64,000 nucleotides of DNA from Platanthera guangdongensis (lineage: Eukaryota; Streptophyta; Magnoliopsida; Asparagales; Orchidaceae): the NCBI GenBank assembly GCA_039583875.1, contig CM077162.1, positions 52,541,675-52,605,674 on the forward strand. Reading direction: 5' to 3'. Below are positions 44,600 through 53,714 of this stretch, piece after piece. The stretch's first letter is position 1, and each line of letters begins with the position of its first letter. The notes under the pieces are model-generated. The model saw only the letters and a program-made list of their open reading frames with translations, was not told the DNA's origin and did no database searches. The translations under genes were made by a program, and so were the position numbers.

Positions 44600-47500
44600 A
44601 TGGCTTTCCTCTCCTCCAGCCTGTCCGCCTCCATGGTCACCTCTTTTGGTAGTGCTCATGTTGTTACTCGCGGACGATGGCTCATCGACTCTGGTGCAAC
44701 AAATCATATGACAGGCAACCCTCAATGTTTCTCTCTTCTTGACACACAGGCTCAGTTGCCCCCGGTCATTGTTGCTGATGGATCTCCCTCCCCGGTCCAC
44801 GGGACGGGCATGGTTCAAGTCACTCCATCTCTCTGCTTGGCTGATACTCTCTATGTGCCCAAGTTTCCCTGCAATTTATTATCGGTTACTTCTTTATGCA
44901 AGCAACTACGGTGTTCTGTCATATTCACCCCTACCTCTTGTGCTTTTCAGGATCCGGACTCCCAACGGACGATTACTACCGGGACTGAGAGTGGTGGCCT
45001 CTACTTCCTCGACAACGTTTCTGCTCTATCCGCCTTCTCCTCCTCTACAGATCTTCTCCAATGGCATCTTCGCCTTGGACATGCTCCTCCCCGAATTCTA
45101 CGACATCTCCTGCCGCACCTCCCTCCTCATCATCCTCCTCTAAACTGTGATGCATGTCAACTTGGCAAACATCACTGCTCCTCCTTCCCACCAACGCAAA
45201 GTCGGGGCTCTTCCCATCCGTTCGACCTCGTTCACACTGACATATGGGGTCCCGCTCCTAACCTCACCATCGGTCGGGGTAGTTCCTATTTTGTCACCTT
45301 CATTGATGATTTCTCTCGATGTACGTGGGTATATCTTCTCAAAGATCGCTCCGAGCTGTTCTCTGTTTGGACCTCCTTTTATTCTATGGTTAAAACTCAA
45401 TTTGATACGTCTATTAAACTCCTTCGTTCTGACAATGCTAAGGAGTATCTTAGCCACGACTTCTCCTCCTTTTGTACTCACCATGGTGTTATTCGTCAAA
45501 CCAGCTGTGTCTACACCTCACAACAAAATGGGGTGGCGGAATGCAAAAACCGTCACCTCCTTGATGTCGCTCGCACTATGATGACTCAAATGCATGTTCC
45601 TCGCTCCTATTGGGGCTATGCTGTCCTCCTCTCCTGCTACCTCATCAATCGCCTTCCCTCCACCGTTCTCCACGGTGCTACCCCCTTCTCCATTCTTTAT
45701 CCGGACAAGGATCCCTTTCCTCTTCCTCTGCACATCTTTGGGTGCACCGCTTTTGTGCACTCTCCCGCTGCCACCCGTGATAAACTCTCACCACGTGCCA
45801 CCAAATGTGTCTTTCTGGGCTACTCTCCCACTCAGAAAGGATATTGTTGCTTTGACCCTGTTACCCGCAAGCAATTTGTCTCTGCGGATGTCACCTTCTT
45901 TGCCAATGCATCTTACTTCTCTCCCGCTTCCTCTTCTACTCCTCCTGCTCCTACTTCTCATACCAACCCATCCATTCCCTCTGCTCCCACTGCTGTTCCG
46001 CCCTCTCCACCCACTCCACCGTCTTCCCCATCCTCCTCATCTCCACCCTCTACTCCGCTTTCTCCCTCCACTTCACTGCCATCTCTCTCTACTCCCGGGC
46101 CAGCTCTCTCCACCACGGATACTCCGGATACTGAGGCACCTGCTGACCTGGATCTCCCGATTGCTCTTCGCAAAGGGGTTCGGGCCTGTACCCACCATCC
46201 GCTTGCTGCAGTTGTTTCCTACGATCGTCTTACCCCTGCTCGCCGAGCTTTTGCACTGGCTATCTCGGCCACTGCCACCCCCCGTTCCTACCAGGAGGCC
46301 CTTACTATTCCTCACTGGAAAGTTGCCATGGATGAGGAGATTGCTACTCTCACTGAACGGGGTACCTGGACCCTTGTTCCGCCTCCTTTCGGCACATATG
46401 TTGTTGGTTGTCGCTGGGTCTTCGTGGTGAAGTTTCTCCCGGATGGCAGTGTGGATCGTTATAAGGCTCGCCTGGTTGCCAAGGGTTTTACCCAAACTTA
46501 TGGGATTGATTACTTTGACACTTTCTCTCCCGTGGCTCGCCTCAGCACTATTCGGGTTCTTCTCTCTGTGGTTGTCAACAGGGATTGGCCCATCTCGCAG
46601 CTAGTTGTTAAGAATGCCTTCCTCTATGGTGATCTGCAGGAAGATGTTTACATGGAGCAACCTCCTGGGTATGTTGCTCAGGGGGAGACACGGGTATGCC
46701 AGCTAAAGAAGGCTATCTATGGCCTCAAGCAGAGTCCTCGTGCCTGGTTTGACAAGTTCAGTGGCATTGTTGCGGCCATTGGTTTTACACGAAGCTCAGC
46801 AGATCACTCCTTGTTTGTTCGGAAAACCGCCTCTGGTCTTGTTGTTCTTGCGGTTTATGTTGATGACATTCTTCTTACTGGCGATGACCAGGATGGGGTA
46901 TTGATGACCAAGAAACACCTTCGTCAACATCTGGTTACAAAGGATATGGGCTCCCCGAAATACTTTCTGGGGATTGAAATCTCTAGAAAGCCCAACTCCA
47001 TGGTCCTTTCACAACGGAAGTATGCTCTTGATCTTTTAAAGGAGGCAGGACTCACTGGTGCTAAACCTGCACGTTGTCCTATGGTTGCTGGAGAAGACAA
47101 AACTTGGACAGATGACTCACCTCTTCTCTCTGATCTTACGAGATACCGGCGTCTGGTGGGCAAGCTCATATATCTCACGGTAACCAGACCCGACATCTCT
47201 TATGTTGTTGGCAAGGTGAGCCAGTTCATGCAAGCTCCGAGGGAGTGTCATCTACAATCTGCTCTGAGGATATTAGAGTATATTAAAGCTGCTCCAGGGA
47301 AAGGACTCCTATTTCAGAAGAATGGTCACCTAAGGGTTGAAGCTTACTCTGATTCAAGCTATTCGGATGACAAAGGGGACCGCAAATCGACTTCAGGTTT
47401 CTGCACATTTGTTGGAGGCAATCTTGTGAGTTGGAAGAGCAAGAAACAGTCTGTCGTTTCCAGGTCTAGTGCAGAGGCGGAATATCGTAGCATGGCATCG

Positions 47501-47812
47501 ACTACATGTGAGTTGAAGTGGTTGAGGGCTCTCATGCTTGACTTAGGAGAGGTTTACAACTATCCTCTTCCTATGTTCTGTGACAATAAGGCCGCGATAC
47601 ACATTTCCAAAAATCCGGTCTTTCATGAGAGAACAAAACACATAGAAGTCGACTGTCATTTTATTCGGGAAGAAATATTGAAGAAACAGATTTGCACTCC
47701 ATTTGTCACGTCCGACAACGAGTTGGCAGATGTCTTCACCAAGCCGGTGTCCGCTTCCTTTTTCCACATCTGCGACAAGCTGGGCATGATCGATATATAT
47801 GCTCCAGCTTGA
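44600..47812 (+). CDS. pol: Copia Pol polyprotein, 1070 aa, unbroken
   Basis: ATG in context CTTCCATGG; no stop until TGA 47810-47812. Protease at residues about 27-38 (WLIDSGATNHMTG). Integrase: WHLRLGH (about 154), CDACQLGKHH (about 184), HTDIWGP (first Asp), LRSDNAKEY (second Asp), QQNGVAECKN (Glu). A Ser/Pro-rich linker spans about 440-510. RT: GCRWVFVVKFLPDGS, AFLYGDLQEDVYMEQPPGY, LAVYVDDILLTG. RNase H: AYSDSSYSDDKGDRKSTSG, SSAEAEYRSM, FCDNKAAIHISKNP. One flaw: RT motif A, normally QLDVKNAF, reads QLVVKNAF (GTT near 46601), so a catalytic Asp is Val and the RT should be inactive unless the change is tolerated. The protein begins directly before protease with only ~26 residues upstream; gag is absent. 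Confidence 0.95.
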   Translation: MAFLSSSLSASMVTSFGSAHVVTRGRWLIDSGATNHMTGNPQCFSLLDTQAQLPPVIVADGSPSPVHGTGMVQVTPSLCLADTLYVPKFPCNLLSVTSLCKQLRCSVIFTPTSCAFQDPDSQRTITTGTESGGLYFLDNVSALSAFSSSTDLLQWHLRLGHAPPRILRHLLPHLPPHHPPLNCDACQLGKHHCSSFPPTQSRGSSHPFDLVHTDIWGPAPNLTIGRGSSYFVTFIDDFSRCTWVYLLKDRSELFSVWTSFYSMVKTQFDTSIKLLRSDNAKEYLSHDFSSFCTHHGVIRQTSCVYTSQQNGVAECKNRHLLDVARTMMTQMHVPRSYWGYAVLLSCYLINRLPSTVLHGATPFSILYPDKDPFPLPLHIFGCTAFVHSPAATRDKLSPRATKCVFLGYSPTQKGYCCFDPVTRKQFVSADVTFFANASYFSPASSSTPPAPTSHTNPSIPSAPTAVPPSPPTPPSSPSSSSPPSTPLSPSTSLPSLSTPGPALSTTDTPDTEAPADLDLPIALRKGVRACTHHPLAAVVSYDRLTPARRAFALAISATATPRSYQEALTIPHWKVAMDEEIATLTERGTWTLVPPPFGTYVVGCRWVFVVKFLPDGSVDRYKARLVAKGFTQTYGIDYFDTFSPVARLSTIRVLLSVVVNRDWPISQLVVKNAFLYGDLQEDVYMEQPPGYVAQGETRVCQLKKAIYGLKQSPRAWFDKFSGIVAAIGFTRSSADHSLFVRKTASGLVVLAVYVDDILLTGDDQDGVLMTKKHLRQHLVTKDMGSPKYFLGIEISRKPNSMVLSQRKYALDLLKEAGLTGAKPARCPMVAGEDKTWTDDSPLLSDLTRYRRLVGKLIYLTVTRPDISYVVGKVSQFMQAPRECHLQSALRILEYIKAAPGKGLLFQKNGHLRVEAYSDSSYSDDKGDRKSTSGFCTFVGGNLVSWKSKKQSVVSRSSAEAEYRSMASTTCELKWLRALMLDLGEVYNYPLPMFCDNKAAIHISKNPVFHERTKHIEVDCHFIREEILKKQICTPFVTSDNELADVFTKPVSASFFHICDKLGMIDIYAPA

Positions 47813-47819
47813 GGGGGAG

Positions 47820-48229
47820 TGTTGAAGTTGGTGACCGGGCGGCCTGGCGGTTTGTCTTGGCGGGTTGAAGACCGCGTGGTCTGGCGGTTTGTCTTGGCGG
47901 GTTGAAGACCGTGCGGTCTGGCGGTTTGTCTCAGCTGGCTTGGAGACCGGGCGGTCTGGCGGTCTTCCCTGGCAGTCTCGCTTCCTCTCTAGTGGTAGCC
48001 GTGCGGTTAGCCCTGCTGTCTAACCGCGCGGTTTGTGCGGTTTGTTTTGTATAGTCCGCTTAGTCCTGTAATTTTTTAGTCCCACATCTCTTATTTGTAT
48101 TCTCTCATCTCTCCTCCATTCTATATAAGGGAGGGCATACCTTTGTAATAGATATCTTTTTTGGATAATAAAATTTCAATTATTCAAAAGTTTATTCGCT
48201 TGTTCTCTCCTTTTCGCTACTTTCTAACA
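47820..48229 (+). repeat. 3' LTR of nested Copia, with an extra 37-bp unit
   Basis: Matches the 5' LTR except for about five substitutions and one additional copy of the TTGGCGGGTTGAAGACCG-containing 37-bp unit. Confidence 0.96.
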
Positions 48230-48234
48230 CCTTC

Positions 48235-48894
48235 CCATCACTTATTCTTATTCCCTGTGAAGAGAGCTTCACTATCTCCTTCAGAGATAGTCACTCCAGC
48301 CATCTGTCTGGCCAAACTATCCTGTGAAGTAAGCAGGTTCTCAAGCTCCATCAGAGATGGCTGAGTTGCCCAACCTTGATCAAATGTTACAAAGGCAACA
48401 TACACCTTCCGCAAGCCGTAGATTATGTGCCTTTTCATCTTATCCTCAAAGATCAGCTCATCAGGATCAAGCGCTGATAACTCAGCACACAAATTCTTCA
48501 TCTTTAGAAAGAACTTCGAGATGGTCAGGTCTCCTTGATTTGTCCTAGCCAACTCATTCTCTAGGAACTGAAGTCTTACCACATTCTTCATATTGAACAA
48601 TTCATCAATAGTTGTCTAAATATCAGCGACTGACTCACATCCAATGATATGATCAAACACTTTCGGTGAAACATACCTCTTGAGGATAAACTCCGTCTTT
48701 ACATTTGATTCCCTCTAGAGCCTCACCTGCTCAGCAGTCCCAAAAGCAACTGTAACTTCCTGCCTGTCGTCACCACCGACGACCTCCCATAGCTCCTCGC
48801 CCAGAAGGTAACTCTTCATGCACGACTTCCACTTTTTAAAGTTAGTCAACTTTAGGAGTTCAATACCTAGACCTCTTGCATAACTCACTTCCAT
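48235..48894 (-). pseudogene. gag: Copia gag, 5' part (split from nucleocapsid by nested element)
   Basis: Starts at ATG 48894 (MEVSYARGLGIELLKLTNF), then KKWKSCMKSYLLGEELWEVV, FDHIIGCESVADI, MKNVVRLQFLENELARTNQG, LTISKFFLKMKNLCAELSAL and PDELIFEDKMKRHIIYGLRK: the full Copia gag (UBN2-like) core. Stops at 48715-48717 (TAG) and 48616-48618 (TAG, W expected) and TGA at 48238-48240 (R expected). It continues at 43362 after removal of the nested element. This central core (about 130 residues) is the part missing from the two deleted relatives in this window. Confidence 0.9.
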
Positions 48895-48968
48895 TACAAA
48901 ACCTTTGATTAAGCTTCCAAAAGCACAGAGCACAACACAAGTTGATCACCGCTCAAGCAACCGAACCT

Positions 48969-48981
48969 GGCTATGATACCA
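48969..48981 (-). other. Primer-binding site of minus-strand Copia
   Basis: TGGTATCATAGCC on the minus strand, directly abutting the 5' LTR; one mismatch to TGGTATCAGAGCC. Confidence 0.9.
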
Positions 48982-50575
48982 TGTTGAATTTTCTCAAAGT
49001 GGTCAACGAGACAGCCTGACGCCAAATTAATATTCTCAGAACTACCAAGATCACACCTTGATCATGCGGAAATTAAGAAAGCGAGCTCAAACACCCAAAG
49101 CAAGTAGAAGGCACAAGGAGATCATATCTTTATTAACTTCTTTACTTGGCGAGGTATACATGGCGAGACATGATTTCGCTAGTATATAAGGAAAAATAGA
49201 AAGAACAAAACAATCCGGGCTGACAGAACTGGAGACCGTCAAGACCGCCCAGTCCGCCAAGGTCGCCGAAGCCGCCCGAACTACTACTGCTAGAAGCTGA
49301 ATAGAACACAGAGTCCGCTAAGAACACGAGGTCGCACAGACACACTGTTATTCGGTGACTGCTACAGGCTGTTGCTGAACTGAAGAACAGACCGCCTACC
49401 CAACTGAGTCCAGCGGACAGGTTATTGGTCTTGGAAAAACTGAATCAAAGAAAACTTACTAGGCGCAAAATCGACCTGCTGAGACCGCCGATTGTAACCG
49501 TAAACTTCACTGATCCTGACCGAAATCAAAGTCAAACTCCTAGCTTCACAGTGCTAGTCGCGCGACCTGCAAACATCAATCAGTTAACTCTACTCAACCC
49601 GCGCGGACACGAAAATCCAGAACACAACAATTAACCAAGCCCCAACATACTGTTCACTTAGTTACTGTAGACGTGTCAGAGGGTCTATTTATAGGCAGGG
49701 TGAGGAGTGTGGTCACCGCCCTAATGAATTGAGTCACCACCCGGGCCCACAACTAGTAAAGCCCCGTCCGCTGAGTTCACAAGGACTTAGATAGATTTCA
49801 ATCAACCCACCAGGAGTTACGACAAGGTGTCCACCATCAGGCGGACTCCGCGCCAGGTTAAAGACAGTCCACCACTATGCGGACACTACGCCAGTCTGCA
49901 CAACACGCAAGCACAATGCCAGTCCGCCACTCACCTCATCATGCAGACAACCACAACACATGCTGCATCAGTCCGCACACTATACGTGGACAAGGAGGCA
50001 GACCGCACAGCTCGAGAACAACGCCACAGTCCGCCACGAGTCCATGATAAATAGGCAGTCCGCCCGGTCAACAACGGACTCTGCGGACACTACGAACACC
50101 ATGGACTTGTCACAGAAAATGACCAAGTCCAGCTCATCAACCAACTGGCACGAGCATGGCGGACAAAAATATCCTACACCGCCAACCATCAGGACAATCT
50201 GCCACAAGGATGTGGCTAACATCCAATGCATCCCCGGAGAGCTCGGCAAGAACCAAAGCCCGTCTCCAAAGCCAGTCCGCAAAGGCGGACTCCGCGGACG
50301 CAAAACTAGTCCGCCACAACACCGCAGATACAACTTCCAATCCGCACGGTTACCAAAAGAACCAGCTTAACTGCAGAACCACATGTCGAGCAGAGCACCG
50401 CCACCAGACCGCCAAAGACAGGCCGCAAAGGCCACTCCACAAGAACAGCCAAGCCACCAAGTCCAACCAGGCAAGTCACCCAGGCCGCAACATCAGTCCG
50501 CCCATGTCGCGGACTCAGACCGCTCAGACCGTCCGGCCTGCACCATCACTCACTTTCACATCATAATTTTCAACA
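48982..50575 (-). repeat. 5' LTR of minus-strand Copia
   Basis: 1594 bp, TGTTGAATTTTC to TTTTCAACA on the plus strand, followed by ATTAT. Clearly diverged from the 3' copy by scattered substitutions. Confidence 0.95.
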
Positions 50576-50580
50576 ATTAT

Positions 50581-50862
50581 GGTGCCAATTTTCATTCGTA
50601 CGGGTTGGGTACGTACTTATTTCTCAATGTGGCGATCATACTCCATGAAAGCACTCGATATTCCCTCACATCGAGAAGAAGAAATTGATGCAAACCAACA
50701 GAGGTTACCCTAGTGATGATGAGTCAATTTTTGAATCCCAATGAGCATATCCAGATTCAGGTAAGTTGTAACTTTAATAATTAAGCATCCATCATCTGAA
50801 TTGACTTATTTTCTCTTGATTACATTTGGTTGAGCACATTAATCTGTATGCAGTAGGAGGTT
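50581..50862. other. Unassigned low-copy-looking sequence with a strong splice-donor match
   Basis: No repeat hallmark seen. A plus-strand frame from the Copia junction ends in HREEEIDANQQRLP-stop (about 50693). CAG/GTAAGT, a perfect donor, lies at about 50758-50765, with an AT-rich tract and TATGCAG further on. It could be a host gene exon edge split by insertions, or chance. Confidence 0.25.
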
Positions 50863-50872
50863 CAAAAATTAA

Positions 50873-51384
50873 TCTTTGGCGACTTGGTTCGGGGTTCAGG
50901 AAGTCGCCGGTTTCTGGCGGACTGTTCCATTCGGTGGCGCAGCTTGTGCGGTCTGGCGGCGTGCAGACCGGCGGTGAAGAGCTAAGCATTGGAGTAAGGG
51001 TGAGTCCGCGTGGCTTGGGTTGCGGTCTGGCGACCTGGCGGACTGAGCGGACTCCACAGCAGTAGGTCGGCGGCTTGATTGTTTGAGTCCGCGCGGCTTG
51101 TTTTTTGTCCTTGTCTTTGTAACTGTCTCTGCTCTCCCGGTGTTGGGTTTTGGTGAAGCATGTCTCGCCATGTATGTCTCGCCTTGTAAAGAAGTTTGCT
51201 CTTGATCAATAAAGAAGCTTGTGCTGCATGTGTTGCTGGTTGTTACTGCTTTGTTGAGATAACCACTGTTAACTCCACGATCCGGGAAAACTTTCAACAT
51301 ATAAGTGGAGCGTATTCTCCTTCGGTTTGTTGAGTTTTCAGCAGGGTATCCAAGGGGGCGTCTGCGGTTTGTTGAATTTTAACA
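50873..51384 (+). repeat. 5' LTR of copy A, truncated to its last 512 bp
   Basis: Near-identical to 55100-55610. The first ~1.38 kb, including the TGTTGAA terminus, is missing. Confidence 0.93.
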
Positions 51385-51470
51385 TGGTATCAGAGGGAGG
51401 TTGTTGGAGTGGTCAAGCAGTGCTCAATGGAAGTAGTTGCTCTTCTGAAGAGGAAACCAGTGGTAGAACC

Positions 51471-52787
51471 ATGGCAGTGGAGGATGCAAGTTGTCTTGGT
51501 ATTGATCTTCTTACAGAGGCGAACTGTGAACGGTGGAAGTCCTGTATGAAGAGCTTTCTTCTTGGCGAGGACCTTTGGGAGGTTGTATGCGGAGCAGGAA
51601 GACAAGAGGATACTGCTGGCAATGCTGCGGCGATGAGAGCTTGGAAGGAGGCAAATGCAAAAGCGGAGTCTATTCTCAAGCAGGTGATCTCGCCGGAGCT
51701 CTTGGACCACATCAGTGGATGTCGGTCAGCTGCGGAGGTCTGGACTTCCCTTGATTGGTTGTTCAGGAAGAAGGTGAAGGTTGCTGCGGATGATGGTCCC
51801 TCTACTTCATATCAGGAAGAAAGGAGTGTTTCTCCTAGGCGTGATAGGAAGAGGAAGGAAGGACCACGGTGCTATAAATGCAAGAAGCAAGGTCATCTTC
51901 GGAAGGAGTGCAAGGTTACCTTGCTCTCGGCGAACGTTGCTCAGGTAGGGAGGAAGGAGAAGAACATAGTTGGGACTTCAACTAGTTCTGGATCTGATCG
52001 GCTGGATGCCAATGATAGTGCAGCTATCTGGCATGAAAGACTGGGGCATGTAGGGATGGACAAGCTGAAAGCAATGGCGGAAAGAAGACTCGTAAGAGGC
52101 TTGCCTAGATTGTCATCCTATGGCGATGGTCGGGGGTGTGCGGGATGTCAGGAAAGTGGAGCCTATCGCTTCATGGTCGACAAAGCACAAGCCAGGAGTA
52201 ATGCACCATTGGCGGTTGTCCATTGTGCTCTGGTGGGACCGACCGTCACGGCCAGTCTTGGAGGCAGCAGGTTCATGCTGATATTGGTTGATGACTATTC
52301 TGGGTATACTTGGGTATACTTTATGAAGACGAAGTCCAGCATGGTACGCTTGTTTGTGGAGTTCAAGAAGCTTGTCGAAGGCCAGCTTGGCCGGAGGATC
52401 AAGGTGTTGAGGACAGGTTTCGGTGGTGAGTTTGACTCAACCGAGTTCTCACGCTTTTGCAGGAAGCAAGGGATCCGGATGGAGCTTTCTTGTGGACATA
52501 CTTCACAACAGGGTAGTGTTGCAGCTCGGATGATCCGTTGGTTAACGGAGACCTGCAAGTGTTGGCTTCGGAGTAAAGGCGTTCCGAAGGCTCTTTGGGC
52601 GGAGGGAATAGCCTGTGCTACTCATGTCATCAACCGGATGCCTCTTAGTCCGATCATAGTAAAGACTCCTTATGAGCTAATGTTCGGAGTGAAGCCCTCA
52701 GTGAAGCACCTTCGGGTGTTTGGATCTACCTGCTATATACACTCTCCGGGGTGCTCTCAAAACAAAGCTAGTCTTTGTAGGGTATGA
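51471..52787 (+). pseudogene. Copy A gag-integrase ORF with gag core and protease deleted
   Basis: From ATG 51471 (MAVEDASCLGIDLLTEANC) through ERWKSCMKSFLLGEDLWEVV, LLDHISGCRSAAEVWTSLDW, then directly to PSTSYQEERSVSPRRDRKRK and knuckle CYKCKKQGHLRKEC. Compared with the full-length relative, about 130 residues of gag are gone. Between the knuckle and AIWHERLGHVGMDKLKAM the whole protease (DSG) is gone. In the integrase core the three catalytic positions are substituted: HCALVGP (Asp to Ala), RTGFGGEF (Asp to Gly), VAARM (Glu to Ala). A one-base insertion near 52750 shifts the frame. Gag-like and RNA-binding parts remain readable. Confidence 0.88.
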
Positions 52788-53714
52788 TGAGCAGAAAAGA
52801 AGATGGAGGTGTATGGATCCTGCGACGAAGAAACTCATAGTGTCGAGAGACATTGTCTTTGATGAGTTGACGCCGTATTGGGGTAGCTCTTATGTGGAGC
52901 TAGAGATAAGCAGGTTAGATGGTGGGCTGAAGGAGGCTGCTGCTAAGGAAGTGGAGTTGCCTGAGTCACCAGGTGCTCCAGGTTGTTCTAGCTCCGGGGC
53001 AAAGGCGTCAGAGTCGGGAAGAAGGGGGAGCGATGCTCCAGGACCTTCTGGCTCAAAGGCGGAGGCTTCCTGTTCAGGAAGCAAGGGGAGCGATGTTCCA
53101 GGCTGTTCATGTTCAAGAGGGGAGTCTTCTGGTTCAGGTAGCAGGGGGAGCGTTGCTCCAGGTGCTCTTGGTTCCAGTAAGGAGGCGTCTTGTTCAGGGA
53201 ACAAAGGGAGCATTGTTCCGGGTTTGCCCGGGAACGGAGCTGGTTCAAAAGCAGCGGAGGTGGTTAGCCATGATCAGGTTCTTCGGAGATCGAAGAGGAT
53301 CAGTAAGCCACCAGCTCGATATAGCGAAGGGAACACGGCGGACTTGGTCCCGTGTTTCCTTGTGAGCCCTCAGGTCGAGCAAGGGACTTCTGGCTGTGAT
53401 GACCCCACTAGAATCAAGGAGGTGGTTGACACCAAGTCTGAAGAGGTGACTTCTCTCAGAGGCAACGAGGCTTGGGCTTCTGGGTCCAAGGAAGTTGGTG
53501 ATACTCCTATGATGCATGAGTGGAGGTTGAAGCTGAAGAAGGCAGAGGGAAGCATGGCTCCTTTTGGGAGATGCTGGAGGGCTCCCTCATGGTCCATGAT
53601 ATGCGGGGCGAGGACTTTGTCTTGGACATCTCTTCGTAGATGCTATCGGAAGGACCAGGTGCAAGGTTACGGGAGCTGCTGGAGTTATTCACCACTTCTC
53701 ACTTCAAGGGGGAG
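52745..53714 (+). pseudogene. Copy A integrase C-terminal part, Gly/Ser linker and RNase H tail
   Basis: TKLVFVGYDEQKRRWRCMDP and VSRDIVFDELTPYW are the usual Copia integrase-to-RT connector. It is followed by a linker with four units of exactly 60 bp (about 53028-53227; GSDAPG, GSDVPG, GSVAPG, GSIVPG) and RRSKRISKPPARYSEGN. The pre-RT block ends at MHEWRLKLKKAEGSMAPFG. The next bases already encode the RNase H tail in another frame (EMLEGSLMVHDMRGEDFVLD ... RLRELLE ... FKGEC). Some 450 residues of RT and RNase H are absent. Confidence 0.87.

Larger units (their letters stand above)
43363..48229 (+). mobile_element. Young nested Copia with unbroken pol but no gag, TSD CCTTC
   Basis: LTRs are 373 bp (43363-43735) and 410 bp (47820-48229). 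CCTTC is at 43358-43362 and 48230-48234. Primer site TGGTATCAGAGC (43736-43747) is perfect, and polypurine tract GAGGGGGAG (47811-47819) abuts the 3' LTR. About five substitutions separate the LTRs, and one extra 37-bp unit is present in the 3' copy. The internal part is an 852-bp C/T-rich leader followed by a single pol ORF; no gag core or zinc knuckle was found in any frame. It is inserted in gag of the surrounding Copia. Confidence 0.97.
38627..50575 (-). mobile_element. Complete minus-strand Copia element, TSD ATTAT, containing a nested Copia
   Basis: LTRs at 48982-50575 (5') and 38627-40221 (3') both read TGTTGAATTTTC ... TTTTCAACA. ATTAT is present at 38622-38626 and 50576-50580. Gag-pol is one frame from ATG 48894 to a stop at 40216. 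The nested insertion (4867 bp plus 5-bp duplication, 4872 in total) happens to preserve phase. Six nonsense codons break the frame. GTCCGC/GCGGAC is its LTR word. It is the best candidate here for a full-length relative of the deleted elements at 50.9 and 59.9 kb. Confidence 0.96.

Noticed and set aside
45594..46430. 278-codon Leu/Pro-rich ORF overlapping nested Copia pol
   Set aside because: It is the +1 shadow of the Ser/Pro-rich linker and RT of the 1070-codon Pol.
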